A stretch of 64,000 bases of DNA from Nageia nagi (taxonomy: Eukaryota; Pinophyta): positions 29,326,001-29,390,000 of the forward strand of contig JBITNC010000001.1 of NCBI GenBank assembly GCA_050084985.1, given 5' to 3'. Below, one piece after another: positions 11,808-24,240 of the stretch; the stretch's first letter is position 1; each line of letters begins with the position of its first letter. The notes below the pieces were generated by a model. It ran no database searches, had not been told where the DNA came from, and saw only the letters and a program-made list of their open reading frames with translations. A program made the translations under genes and the position numbers.

Positions 11808-13529
11808 ATGCAGGTAATTGAAAATGTCATGTAAAAAACCTTCAAAGACCGTAAAAGTGTGTTTGTTGTATTTACTTTGTGATTGCATAGCAATGAGCAT
11901 TAAGGAATTAAGTTGGATTATTTGCAATTTAACTATGAAACTTCAGGAGCAATTGTCACATCAAAATTCCAACCGTGTTAAAAAATCAGCAGGATATGGC
12001 TGCTATGCGACTGCATTCTTTGACTCTATACAGTCCCATATACGTACAAAAAACTTTATCTAGTTTCCAGTGGAAAGGACGAAGCAATTATATCAATAAA
12101 TGTGAGAAGCATTTTTGTTAATAGCATATCACTTTGAAGGAAAAAAGTGACATCATGTAGAAGACTTGTGTCCTAAATCTAAAGAATGTTAAAAAAAATG
12201 GCGAAGAGAGCATTCTAGTATTAAATAGGTGAAATAATGCACTGATCTTAATGATACACAGTTCAAAAGAAAATCCATGACTACTTCAAGCTCAATTGCA
12301 AACATGCTATATGATAACAAACTCTCCAAAGACCTTCTTGGTAGACTCTGGCATGGCCATTTCCTTGAATGATGCAGAGCATTCGTGGGGTTAGGCAATC
12401 TTGCATCATCAAAAACAATAAATATATGATTGCAAGTTTTTGTAGCCAAATTCAGATTTTGACTTTACCCATAGAATTTCTTCATTTTGTAGTCTTTGAT
12501 GCTGTAAATATTTCAAATGCATTTATAGGCTGATTTAAGACTTTGCACTAAAATAAGGTGCAAGCGAGGGTTGGACCCTACGTATTAATTAAAAGCCAAA
12601 GGGAAATAAATATCACTAGATATAGTTTAAGATGACTTAAGTAGGCTTGAAACCTAAATTCTCCTAATATTAGGTGATAAGGACATATCATCTATTATTA
12701 CAATAAAAGTAATCCAAGTGAAAAATAAAGTAGCAACTAGTGATACTAGTGAAATACATAGGACTTTTACGATATATTGTAACTAAGTCCCATAAGTAGT
12801 AAACATCTTATGGTAGGATGCAAGCTATGATCCTCATCATTCCTCCCAACAAGAAAAGCTTTGGACTCCAAAGCATGCATAAGAGATGGGGCACACATTG
12901 ACATCTGATGCAAAAAGAAAGCAAAAGCATCATTGTCGATGAGTGGAAGCAAAGAAGATAAAGCCACAATTGCTAGGGATCAAAGCCAATAATTGCAAAT
13001 TATGACAAGATGAGGGAAGAAAAGTGAGCTTAGGAAGAAGCTACAACTAAATGATATTGATTTGGACCACAAGCCAAAGAAAAGAGACCACTGAATCGAG
13101 ACTTCAAAGAACTCCATAACATATAAAAGCTAGGAAGAATTGAGAAGTGATGAGGTGACTCGATTGTCCTTTTGATATGGTGGCTCAATGAATCCCACAT
13201 TGATGTAGAGAGAAATAAGAAAAGGATGGAAGACCTGGTTGGATAAGAGTATAAAAGAAACTTTATAAACTATTGATAGTGCTTGAGGCTGCAAATCAAT
13301 CCTTGAAGGATGTATAAGATAAATGGCAAGAGCTTGTTGTTGTGGGTAGGGTTGTGTAGACACAAAAAAGAGAACACTATACTAAAATAAATTAGCTAAG
13401 TGAAGTATAGAGTTTTAGCAATTAGGAAGATGCAAAAAACTTATCTGGATGATGGAGTATTGGAAGCTTGCTGAGAACAACTTTAGTTCTTGAAGGGAAA
13501 AACCTAGCTACAACTGATTTGTTTAATTT
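11808..13529. other. Intron 2 stretch without recognisable feature
   Basis: Only short ORFs (at most 86 codons) with no similarity I can name, moderate AT content, no LTR or LINE signature seen. Confidence 0.5.
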
Positions 13530-14370
13530 TGACAATAATTCTGAAAAATGATAATTTTCAAGGTGATTTTATTGGGGATGATGCTATAATTCATATGCTA
13601 ACATTCCAAAATGACCTAGATCAATCCCAAGGGCTTTTGACACTTGAGATCAGAGAATCAGTATTCTAGACTTGCAGGACTAGAGTGCTAGGCATTCTAG
13701 GATTGGATGTTGATATACTAGATGATTTGGGTTTGGGTGTTAGACAACTATTTTGACCCATACTCTACTTTTTCGACCATTTTGATGATTCTAATGATAT
13801 TGCTGCAATGATGAAAGATGATCTTGTGTTATTGCTTGCTTCTTTTGATATATCATGATGATGATTACTTATAATTCTGAATTCTATCATACGAAATGAG
13901 CACTTAGTAGGTCTTTATAAAAGATTCATAAATTTGATTTTGAGTAAGCCTAGGTGGACCCACTTAGAACAATGTGCATAGAAGATGATGCTAAATTAGA
14001 AAGAAAGAAATAAAATATATTAGTGTCCAAGAGTGACCAAAAGCGGTCAATGGGACTAGAAACTACAGTATTTGCGAAGTAACAAACAAGGCCCTTAAAG
14101 GCCTACCCTAGAGCTAAAATAAAATAACAAAAGCTAAATAAAGCGATACAAAGAGGGGATTAGAACCCTAGAAAGGAGGAAACAAAGCATAAAACGGTCA
14201 AGGGGGCTGCCAAAGGCCTCTCGAGGGGGAGGGGGAGGGGGGCACACGAGAGAAATACACTTAAATTAACATTGATTTATCCGAAGTGTGTCCAATTTGA
14301 TATTTTGCATAAATCATTCTAAAAAAGCTAAAATGCAATTTTAAGTGTCTACATGTTGATAGATAAAAGT
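13530..14370. repeat. Unclassified dispersed repeat, copy 2, split by a LINE 3' end
   Basis: 13530-13991 and 14269-14370 match the repeat at 1140-1737 and 2555-2820. The interruption is the LINE fragment 13999-14261 with its own target duplication, so the repeat is older than that insertion. Confidence 0.6.
13999..14261 (-). mobile_element. 5'-truncated RTE-like LINE, 3' terminal fragment
   Basis: 263 bp flanked by a 7-bp target duplication taaatta (13992-13998 and 14262-14268). On the minus strand it ends with a short hairpin (TGACC-loop-GGTCA, 14034-14049 in plus coordinates) and a (TTTC)n-like tail instead of poly(A). The same end occurs at 17000 and 20484. Confidence 0.65.
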
Positions 14371-14639
14371 TAAAGTATGTACTTTAATAGAAGAAATTGC
14401 ATGGGGTGTATTGTGAATGAGGTACGTTAAGTTATCCTTATGTAATGTATGGGTGTTTTTAAAGGTATCATACTTCCATATTTATTATGATAGGCAAGCG
14501 ATTGAACGGGTGTTTCACAAGGATTCATATTGCTGATCTACTCCTTTTGTACAAGGTGGGGTTGAACTAACATAGAGTTAATCCATGTGAATTTTGAAAC
14601 TTTAAAGAATGACTCCAACTATATTAAAAGGCTTCAAAA

Positions 14640-17000
14640 CAAAGGGTTGCTAACGCAAAGTCAACTGTATATTTCATCAAAACCCCGAAAAGGAAACAAG
14701 CCTTAATATGCAATTACCTAGATTTCAAAAAAAAGAACTTTTCATCCACATATTTTGGAGTCCTATTTATTAGTAGAAACAAAAATATATATTAGAATAA
14801 TCTAGTAGCTAAGATTAACAAAAAAAACTCGTCTTGGAAAAGGAAGTCGCTCTCTATGCAAACTGACACTAATTAAAACTATCTTACAAGCCTGTACCAT
14901 CTACCTATTATCAATTATTGAAGTTCTCACAAAAATTAAAAACATCAATCAAATAATCCAAAAGAAATTCTTGTGATGAGGAATAAATGAAAGAAACAGA
15001 TAACATAAATGACCTGGGATAGAGGTATGGATGTAAAGAATATGAGTCTATTTATCAAAGCTCTAGGGTTAAAACCCTACAAAGATAAATTAAAGAAAAG
15101 GAAATAAAACACAGTAGAATCTTACAAACCAAATACCTAGAACTTTCACATTGATGAGTTTTTTAAAATAGCCAACGAATATAAGTGGCTCAACGATATG
15201 GAATTTCATCTTCAAAACTGGTGAAACAATCATACCAAACTTAATAATAAGTTATGGTAAAGGGGGTCATACCTTAATGTAGTTGGACGGATTGAATAGG
15301 AAACAAGGAATAATGGCGTCAAACTAGCTAAAGGACGAGCTTAATGTCAAGTTTGGACATGAAATACTAAATTATTAGACAGAAGAGGATAATTGAAGTA
15401 GAGTATGGAGAACACAAATTATAAACAATACTCAGCTATAGGACAACTGGAAAAAGCTAATCAAAACACAATTATTTAACAACTATGAAACAACAATAAA
15501 TCTGATTAATGGGAATAGAGATTCAGCCAATAGGAATATTCACTGAAACATGGATCTTTGAACCTAGAAGGCCTAGCAGAATGCTTCATGAAAATTTGGC
15601 GAACATATGGAAACTAGGAAGGCCAAAAGCTATCCTATTCACATGAACAATAAATAACTGCATCTTAGTGTTTACAAATAAAAATTCGAAAATGCAAATA
15701 AATGAATACCTACAGTCCCAAAGGATATTTGTAATTCTGAGCTAACGGATAGCAATTTATAACAAGAAAAGCTGATATAGAAGATAATGAATAACTGGAA
15801 TCGAAATGACATCACCAAACAAGATTGAATTTGTATACTTACCTCATGAAATGTACCTGATATCGACGAACAGAAGATAGTGACAAAGCCTCAACAACTA
15901 ACGGAGTCTGCACCCGAAGTCGTAGAACAAGGTGATCCAAAGAGAGCCACAGGTGATCTATTTTGTGCTTGAAAGGAGCGTAGACGGTCTGTTTCGTCTA
16001 CAGGGGAGTGCCGGCGGTCTTCGTTAGACTATAGTCCGTTCCGAACCGACTCTATGCCTCCGCACGGACTCTCGATGATCGCAGTTTGATACTTAGATAA
16101 ACCAATAATTATCAGGACGCTCGCATAAGGAAGTACACAAACCCAGCCTTGAATGGCAGTGTCAAGAGACACCTAAAAGACTGCCATCATCAAGACCAGA
16201 TATGGGATCATGTATCTCCTTGATGTGGACTTACTATTAGATCCCTATTTATATAGATAATAATATGACCTACTCCTTAGGTCGACATGTACCTACATAA
16301 ACAAGAATATAGTAAGTTGATAATATATATTGACCATATCCAAGAAAACATTAATATTCTTGAACTAGGTGTGTATAAGTGCAGGCACATATTTCCAAAT
16401 GTATAAATTTAAATGCATAAATTAATTTTATGCGATAACACTTACCATAAGAAAACTTAAGAATAAACGGCTTCTTGGATCCTTTGAGATTTGAGATATG
16501 CAAGGAGGAAGAGGAAATAGTCAAGCATCTTTTAATACAACGGAAATATGTCAGCTATCTGTGGAATAGAATCTAGATTCATGCAAAACTACATTACTAA
16601 ATATTGCAGTGGCTGCAGCCTAGGATCCATTATGGAATTATTAAAAATGCTATCTTCCTCTAGTGCAAAGAAGGAATGAGAAATGGGACTTGAAAACTCA
16701 AATTAATCTATGACAAAAAGAAAATACTGAACCCAAAAAACCATAGAAACTGGCAACCACCACCAAAGAGCATACACAAGCTTAGTTTCAATGGAACCTC
16801 AAAGGAAATACTGGGTAAGCTAGCACAAAAATAATAATCAGAAATAACTCCAAAACATTCTGGTGGGGAACAAACAACTTACCAAATGTCTCAACAACAA
16901 GGCAGGAAATTATGCAATAACTGAAGGTATCAAGAAGGCTAAAATCATCAAACTAACTCCTCTCCAAGTGGAGGATGACTCAAAAATGATTATAAAAACA
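14640..17000 (+). pseudogene. L1-type LINE ORF2, 3' half, interrupted by a solo LTR
   Basis: Degenerate plus-strand L1 ORF2. About 14.64-15.05 kb shows the end of the RT/thumb region (LTLIKTILQACTIYLLSII, then KIKNINQIIQKKFL). About 15.60-15.67 kb shows the GRPKAILFTxTINNCIL segment, resuming after the inserted LTR with NLRINGFLDPLRFEICKEEE and the zinc-ribbon block EIVKHLL..YVSYLWNRI (16.46-16.60 kb). About 16.77-17.0 kb shows an RNase H remnant (KLSFNGTSK, later VEDDSKMIIK). Stops and frameshifts throughout. Its 3' end is cut by the minus-strand LINE tail at about 17000. Confidence 0.7.
15669..16440. repeat. Solo LTR inside the L1 LINE
   Basis: 772 bp with terminal TGTTTAC...GATAACA, flanked by cttag (15664-15668) and cttac (16441-16445), a 5-bp target duplication with one change. 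Removing it rejoins the L1 reading NNCIL..NLRINGF. It contains a GC-richer stretch (15.9-16.1 kb) and a TATA-like ttatatag near 16252. No ORF. Confidence 0.7.
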
Positions 17001-19000
17001 AAGAAAGAAAGTATACTAATGTACTTGGGTGACCTAAAGCGGTCAATGGGACTAATATGTACAATCATGGTCAGGAAACCAACAAAGCTTCTACTCGGCA
17101 TCTATTAAAAAAAGCATAAAAAGATGACATAAGAAAATACATTTATACAAACATAATTCAAACCGTAAAGAGAGGGAGATACAAAATCTAAGACTGCCAA
17201 AGGGAGGTCATCTTGGACCTCTCCGGGGAGAGCATGTAGGTGCTTTTCACCTTGGGGAGAGATCTTGCTTGTCCCTGGGGTTTGTGTCTATGGTATTGCT
17301 GGAGGGAAAGAAGGATGAAATTTGTCAAGTCCTCAACAAAACCTGGATGTCCTGAAGATGTCTTGCTGGTATGACATGGAGGATGCAGAGGGTTGTCATG
17401 TTGTTTCCTACGGGCTCCCTCAGTAGAAGAAGCTTGAAAAATGATGTAATACAACGGTCCTCTGTTGAATTCCGAGTACGAGCTAGAAGGCAACTTTGTA
17501 GGAGGAAGGTCTCTCATAAGTATAGAGCCAAGTAACATTGATCTGGGCATTGGAGGAATGTAGATAACAAGCTATGTGAGTCACAGAAGAGGCAAAGGTA
17601 TTGGCCTCAAATTTTGTAATAGACCGAGCATTGGAAGATAAAGTGATCTTCGGACTTAATCTCAAGAGAGAAAAGGTGGAAAACTTTGTCTCTATTCTCA
17701 ACTGATGGGAGCAAACCCAAAATTGCCCAAGGAACATTCTCAATCCAAGAGGTAGATGCAAGCTAATGTAAATAGGTGGAAGGATCAATTCTTTGTGAAT
17801 TCGAAGATAATGATGTGCATAACATGTCAACTTGGGTGTTAATGGCTGTAGGGGTGAAATCCACGTGGTCTTGATGAAGGCCCTATAGATCATCTCTTAG
17901 GTCGTCGTCCAAGGATCTATTGCGGGCCTAGTTGATCCCTTTGGGGGTGAAGGCAATCTGTTAGGAGAGAAGCCAAATCTTTGAAGCATCTCGAAAACCT
18001 AAGCAAAACAACATCAACAATAATCTTGGGCAACTAGGTCAATTAAGGCAGCTAGAGCTCTAGAAGGGAGTCTAGCTATATCACCTCTGAAATTAGATAG
18101 ACTTTGAATGCGACGGAAGAAGAGGACTATGGAAGCAATGGTCCACACCTGAATAGGTTGGTAGCCAAGCTCTACGAGTACGAGGCTGGCAGCTGAACTA
18201 TGGGATTCAAAAGGAAAAAGTTCAAGAGTAACAATATATGAAGAAAGCACTAGAATGGGATGGCAGATATAGTATCCTTATCGTATGTTAGAAGATCTAC
18301 CAATAATGTTGCAAATGCCCTTGCAAACTGAGCATTAAAACATGAGAATAGACAAAAATATGCAACTATGAAAGGGCCAATGCATAGCCTTTCCCATAGT
18401 TGTAAAAATCGACGATTAATCGAAAGAATCGCCAAAAAATAGGATCGGTTAAGCAAATGGTTTTTTTTGAACCAGTTCCTTTTTTTCTTTTTTGCTGACA
18501 TGGCAATTTTTCCTGATTCTTGATTCGATTTTTCTACCTAAAAGATTGAGATTCCCGATGAGAAAGTCGGATTTTTGTTGGGAGGATAAAAGAAAAATCA
18601 GATTTGTTTTTTTTTTCACTTTTTCTTGCAAACTTCAACTAGGAGGAGCTACAAGAAAAATCATTTCCACGATTTCAGCTAGATGCCAACACATCTAAGT
18701 AAGTTCTACATGAAAAATCAGATTTGTTATTTGATATGGAATGTTGTCTTATTTTATATGCAATGTTGAGATATAACTAAAAATGGTTTGTTTCAATGTC
18801 AAATTGTGAAAATTCCTTTGTTTTTCTTATTGATTGATTTTTTGCTGATTTTTGGCCGATTCTTGAAAGATCAAAATCTTCCAGCCAAACGATTCCGATC
18901 CAATTCTGAGTCTGACAACTTTGGCCTTTCCCACACATCCACTATGACTCCACAGTCTTGGTTGCATAATTGGGGCTGCAAACTAAAGAAAATTATGAAA
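17001..19000 (-). pseudogene. RTE-like LINE ORF2, C-terminal part with 3' end
   Basis: Minus-strand remains of the end of a LINE polyprotein. After the RT comes a segment around 18.17 kb (VELGYQPIQVWTIAS..FFRRIQSL), the usual post-RT region, then a cysteine/histidine block near 17.6 kb (EIKSEDHFIFQCSVYYKI), then a 3' UTR ending in the TGACC/GGTCA hairpin (17030-17045) and an (TTTC)n tail at about 17000-17011. Stops and frameshifts abound, and a small DNA transposon (18397-18923) splits it. It inserted into the plus-strand L1. Confidence 0.6.
18397..18923. mobile_element. Small non-autonomous DNA transposon (hAT- or Mutator-like)
   Basis: 527 bp flanked by an exact 10-bp direct repeat gcctttccca (18387-18396 and 18924-18933). 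The ends are short imperfect inverted repeats (tAGTTGT at the left, ACAACTttg at the right). Contains several T-runs and no gene. Outside it the LINE sequence reads straight through. An 8-bp reading of the repeat would favour hAT, 9-10 bp a Mutator-like element. Confidence 0.6.
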
Positions 19001-20483
19001 TAGTTTTAGGGGTAATTTTACATCAACTTAAAATCCTGCATTTTGATAGATTCCAGCTGACCTGCATTTTTGAAAAAATGAAAAAAATAGTTATAAAATT
19101 TTAAATTTTCAGATTCTCATTTCGTACCGAGGTTTTCATCACTGAAAAGGAGTCGCAAATCTTATTTTTGACATGTGAATTTGTCTTTTTTCTCTTGAGA
19201 TATTTTCACATCTAGACATTTTGTATCGCTAAATTTGGTTTTCACTGCTACTAATTTGGCTATCAATGCCAGTAGTTTAATTGGTAAATCCAAATTTCAG
19301 CTTTTTGTCTGCAGTAAGTAAAATGGCCAAGAGCTATCAATGCACCAACCGTGATGTACATCCCATAATGTCTGTTTTGCATTTATTGTTATATGCATTG
19401 TTAGGTGATTTTATGGTTACTCCATCGCATGTATTTATTGCATTGCACATGAAAAAAATAATTTCCTTAGCATCCACTCCATTGCATTAATGTTTCTGTA
19501 CTGCTGCATGAATGCACTAATATTCAATTCAGCTTCAATTTGAAACCATTTTGGTAAAATTCAGTAAAAGTAAATTGTTAAATAATAAATAGTAAATGTA
19601 AATATTATTGTTACGGTTAATCATATCATGGTAAATGTTAGATATGTTTGAGAAAATTTTAAATTATTAGTGGAAAATTCTAGAAATGGGCTTCTTGAAA
19701 AAAAGATACTATATGACATGATGCATAAGTGATGATGTACCAAAACTTATTGTAAAGAAGGTAAAATATCATAGATATTTTGGAAAATAGCCGTGTAAAA
19801 TCCATGAAAGAGAAAGAGATCTCTGTAGCAGTATAATTTTATTCATGAGTGCACAATATGAAAATCCTCCATTATGCTTTGGCAACATAGCAGAGAAAAA
19901 GCTGAGTGCAAGAGATGCTGATAGGGGTGCAGCCATGGTTGGCTCATCAAGGAAGACGAGAATGGCAAGAGATAAACGTCGATAGGAGTTTAGATTTAAT
20001 GCTTTTTTGATATCTCTATGTAATGGTGGTGGGACCCAGCTCCCACCCACCCATAATCTATTTTACCTTTTAACACACATTTATGAGATTATAAAAAATG
20101 ATGAAAACAACATAGAGAACAAAGTTATATACTTGGATCAGTCTATCTTCCTTATATAAAAGTTAGGATAAAGAACATTGCCAAGATCCAAAGTGAAGTC
20201 ACATCAAACCATTTTTCTTCTACTTAATAAGCTTGAAAACATGTTTGGCTTGGTTAAAATCAAGTGAACACACTACAACAAAAAGGGGTGAACAAAGTGT
20301 CTTTTGAATGTGCTATATTCTAATATTGGTGTAACAGGAAGTTCAGTACATGCAAGTATCAAAGAGCATTGTGCAGATCCTAGGTACAAAAAAAGTATCA
20401 AATACCATAGTTAAACATGTAACCAAAATTAAACACCATCTCAATCTTCGCAAGAACAAATTTCAAGGTTATAGAAGATGAGA
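19001..20483. other. Intron 2 stretch without recognisable gene
   Basis: AT-rich; one 94-codon minus-strand ORF (19769-20050) with no similarity I can name. A CACTACAACAAAAAGG word at 20272 resembles a CACTA transposon end but no partner end was found. Confidence 0.45.
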
Positions 20484-20920
20484 AAGAAAGAGAGAAAACA
20501 TATTAATGTCCACGGGTGACCAAAATAGGTCAATGGGACTAAAAAATACATTCAACTGTAAAGTGGAAAGTGCTAGGGTTTGAGAACCCTAGAGACTATC
20601 ATTGTAAATGTTACAAAAAATAAAGTACAAAAAATAAAGTCCATCACCAGAAAGGGGACTAGTGGTAAATGTAGTAACGTCAAAAAGAGCTTGTCTAAAG
20701 TTGCATGTTTGGAGAGGTGGAATTGGTGGTATCATCATCCACCACTGTGAACGGGCTGATGAGAGATCTAATTATATGTCGAGATAAATGCTCATAGCTA
20801 GGAAGTTTGAGTTGCATATCCCTAGATTCTCTCCTAGCTGTTGTGCTCAAACACAACACACCCCAAAATCTACAATTTTGAGGACCCAACAATTTTGCTA
20901 AAGTCATGACCACTAGAAGT
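20484..20920 (-). mobile_element. RTE-like LINE 3' terminal fragment
   Basis: Third copy of the LINE 3' end: TTTC-type tail at 20484-20495, hairpin TGACC..GGTCA (20517-20532), followed on the minus strand's 5' side by 3' UTR-like sequence. The upstream limit is uncertain; it may be the end of the same LINE whose RT lies at 24.2-25.6 kb, separated by the hairpin element copy A. Confidence 0.5.
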
Positions 20921-21069
20921 TAGAATCTTCTCCCTCTTGCTACAACCACTTGTTATCCTATCATGAGCTAATGTTGTATATCCTTCCCAATCCTAGTCAC
21001 AATAAGCCCAAGAGTAAAGATGTCAAAATTTGACTAAGTCTGGTACATAGGAGAGAGTCTAGGGGTAAC

Positions 21070-22390
21070 CCAAGTCTAGAAACCAGGGCAAGATGGAGAG
21101 TCAGAGCCTAAAATTGACCAAATTTGCCAAGTCCGTGACTTTTTCTCAGGTGCTCCAAGGAGAAACACCCCAAGTGAGGCACATGTGCAAAAAAAGACAA
21201 TCCTGACTTTTCTAGATGTTCACCTAGCTTAAGATGACTTGAGGATAGGACAAAGGTGAAAAATAACCAAGTATTGACCTTGGGAGACATCAAATTCAGC
21301 TTGAAGATAGGCAAGGAAGGGAGTGCATCCATATAAAAGACAAAATCTTGACTTCATGGCTGATGCACTCAGCTCAGGAAGTCTCCCAGCTTGGGTGCAT
21401 GAATAAAAAAACAAAAATATGACTTTTGAGAGCATGCGCATAGCTTGGGAGGACTTCTAGTTGGACTTGGAGGGAAAATTCGATTAAGGCATGAATCCTA
21501 GAGATCAAAAGTTGGTTCAAGATTGCACAAGGAGGTTAGCGAATAACAAAAAAAGACAAAATCATGACTATTAAAAAAATGTGCCTAGCCAGGAAGATCC
21601 CCAATACGGAACCTAAGTGGTCAAGCTACAAAATTACAACCTCGACATGGATTTTCAAGCAAGAGAAAGGCCAAGAGGGTGAGCGCATTACAAAAAAGTC
21701 ATGATTATGACTTTTTGAGGCATGCGCCTAGATCAGAAATACCCGAAGAACCTGTGCATGAGCCAAAGAGACAAAATATGACTTTTTGGAACATGCGCTT
21801 AGCTTGGATGGCATTCCAGGAGACTTTAAGGTGAAAAATTGGCTAAGTCTTAACCTTGGAGCATCAAGACCAACTTGACATGGCATAAAGGGAGAGGTGC
21901 ATGGACAAAAAAGTCATAAATATGGCTTTTCAAGAGTTGCACCTAGCAAAAGAGGCATCAAGTATTGAAGTGCATGCTAGAAAAAGATATAATCATGATT
22001 TTTTAAAGCATGCACCTGAGATGAGGAGCCCTCCTGGTAACTTGAATATGAAAATCTGATGAAGGCATGAGGAAAAGAGTATCAAAACCAGCCCAAAATC
22101 ATACCAAGAAGCAAGCGTATGAAAAAAAGTCATAAATATGACTTTTTGGGGCATGCGCTCAAGGCAGAAGAGCTCTAGGATTGATTCAAGGTTGAAAAAT
22201 GACCAAGTATGGGCCTCAAAAACACCAAGATCAAGCAAGAATAACACAAAGAGACCAACATATGAGCAAAAAAGATAAAAGGATGACTTTCTCAAGCATG
22301 TACTAAAGGTGAAGACACTCCCAATTTACGTGCATCAGTTCAAAAGACAATTTTTTGACTTTTCGGTGATGCACCCCATCCCAGGCTCCT
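21070..22390 (+). repeat. Hairpin array of unknown element, copy A
   Basis: About 12 imperfect palindromes spaced about 70-150 bp. A typical unit (22101-22160) has an outer arm like gcgTATG / gCATGCGC and an inner stem AAAAAGTCATA-aa-TATGACTTTTT; another near 21690 has AAAAAGTCAT-gatt-ATGACTTTTT. Several units have one A.A mismatch in the inner stem (AAAAAGACA...TGACTTTTT). Spacers between hairpins are not repeated closely. Same architecture as copy B at 27180-28310, in inverse orientation. Confidence 0.75.
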
Positions 22391-22580
22391 AGGTTCTGAA
22401 AATGAAGGGTCCTAGATTATCCCAATAATGCCTACAGGTTGATAGTTGCACCTATGCATGCCTCCTCAAGCTAACCAACCTTGATGTAAGCACCATGCCT
22501 ACCTCAAAAGTAGCATCCACCAATAAAGGCACATATCCCTAGGAAGCTAGCCAATTTGCCTAAGGAAACCCTAGAAAATG

Positions 22581-22590
22581 CTTATAAAAG
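22581..22590 (+). promoter_or_regulatory. TATA box of the hairpin-array element, copy A
   Basis: cttataaaag, within a block 'gaaaccctag.aaatgcttataaa' that is shared with copy B. It lies between the hairpin array and the ORF, so it probably drives the ORF. Confidence 0.55.
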
Positions 22591-22756
22591 AAGGGAGTTC
22601 ACTTTCATTTTTTATATCACAAATATATTTTCTCCCTCCAAATTCACTGGGGCATTAAAGAACAAAATAACAAAGGCAAGCTTCGAGATGAAAGGGAAGG
22701 AGATTGAGATTGAAAAGGTGGTGAACACCTAAGGCACTTCTTGGCACTTCATCAAA

Positions 22757-23129
22757 GAAGAAGTTCAATATTGATCTAGCAACTTTGATTAAAGCGTCAC
22801 ATGAAGACCCTAGCTAGAGGGTAAAAGATGAGTCCACAACAACTCATTATGTAAGCAAATTTGTCTTCAAGGTCAATAACACGTTGTCAGTCACCAAGGT
22901 CTTTCTGAACAAGGATCCTGAGAAATCTCAAGACTTGGAAGCCCATATCCAGAAGATGGAGATAGGTGAGATCAAGACCACAAGAGCAAAACGGATCAAA
23001 GAACTCAGGAGGATTGCTGAAGAATTGAAAGAGAGCCAGAAAAAGTCGAATCCCAAAGAAGAAAACACACTCTCTAGGCCATACCATCCTCAAGACGAGG
23101 TGACAATTCAAGGGCAAGGACATCCTTGA
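22757..23129 (+). pseudogene. Unknown ORF of the hairpin-array element, copy A
   Basis: Reads KKKFNIDLATLIKASHEDPS, a TAG, then RVKDESTTTHYVSKFVFKVN and on through NTLSVTKVFLNKDPEKSQDL to a TGA at 23127-23129. It is clearly homologous to the minus-strand ORF at 26416-26880: DESTxTHxVSxFxFKVxNTLS, TKVxLNKD, SxDLEA, KxEIxEIK..RIxxxxxxAxEL. The middle is charged and probably coiled coil. No Cys/His motif, no membrane segment, no family recognised. An upstream ATG near 22688 (MKGKEIEIEK) is followed by stops. Conservation of two diverged copies suggests the protein once mattered to the element. Confidence 0.6.
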
Positions 23130-23309
23130 TGTCCTTGATATATGGATGATGAAGATTTCAAATCGTGTGTTGCAGAGGTCTTGAAGGAGATGGAAGGTTT
23201 CATGAACACCACTCGGATGGAGGTGTTGCACTTGAGATGTAACAATTTAAATTTTATTTTATTTTCATAATTTCACTTCATTTTGGATCTCGAAACAATT
23301 TTTATTTTG

Positions 23310-23390
23310 GTTCGACCTTGTGATGGATGAGGATTTGCTCCCACAAGTGTTGGTTAAATCTTGTAATGACATTTGGCGCAATTTGATTGG
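23310..23390 (+). repeat. Conserved 3' block of the hairpin-array element, copy A
   Basis: The block from 'cttgtgatggatgaggattt' through 'gctcccacaagtg.tgg' to 'aaatcttgtaatg.cat.tggc' matches copy B (26240-26315, minus) almost base for base, better than the flanks, so it marks the element downstream of the ORF. Confidence 0.65.
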
Positions 23391-23399
23391 ATCACTAGT

Positions 23400-24240
23400 A
23401 ATTAGGGTTAATTTAGTTGCATTTCATTTGAATTTCAATTAGGGTTAAGGAAACACTTGAGATTGCTACAAAATTATATATATCCCTAGAGGGCTCATTT
23501 AGAATGTGAATGTGGTGCATAACTTAATACTCATTTTAGGATGATCATTTACGCAAGAGGGGAGCTATTATAAAATTTGCTAAAACTTTAATACTCTTTT
23601 GTATGTGAATGTGGTGCATAACTTAAACAAATCAAGGCTTGCTTCACTTAAGAGGATTGTGGACTTGAGTACTTGTACTTATTGTTTACTTGTAGTTGTT
23701 ATATAACTTGTGTGCATTTCTCGTAAGTGTCTTTTTGTTAGAAAGTTGATTGAATATCTTATGAAGTTGTATGATTGCCATTTGATAAACATTGTCCACT
23801 CTTTCGCATGCAAATGGGTGTATGTTAATGAAGGTCTTTCTATGTCGTTTGGTTTGATCGACTACTCATGTTGTTGCACTTGGTAACATTGCTTCAGGTT
23901 CCATCTTATTCGCAACTTGGACTTGGTCATTTGTGGCAAGGATTGGATAAATGAGTAGGTACATTATAATAAACCTGGAGAGGAGGTGATCTAACCACTA
24001 ATCCATTGGTGAACTTGTCTCTGAATGAACTCATCTCGTATGCCATCACCCCCACTTTCCACTTTCTTTTACCTTTACTTTGGTATTTTTCTCTTTTTTT
24101 TACCAATAAAGGTCTATCCTTTCAATTGGTGTAAGATAGTCCGAGGCCTACAGTATACTTGGTTAACAGTTGCTAACTCTATCCTCCCATTGAACATTCC
24201 AATTTCCAAGTATAGGTACTATCACTATCACAAATGACAC
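23400..24240. other. No gene recognised downstream of hairpin element A
   Basis: AT-rich; one 70-codon plus-strand ORF without recognisable features. The boundary between the hairpin element and the LINE RT remnant lies here but cannot be placed. Confidence 0.4.

Noticed and set aside
20272-20290. CACTACAACAAAAAGG as the end of a CACTA transposon
   Set aside because: No inverted partner and no 3-bp target repeat found.
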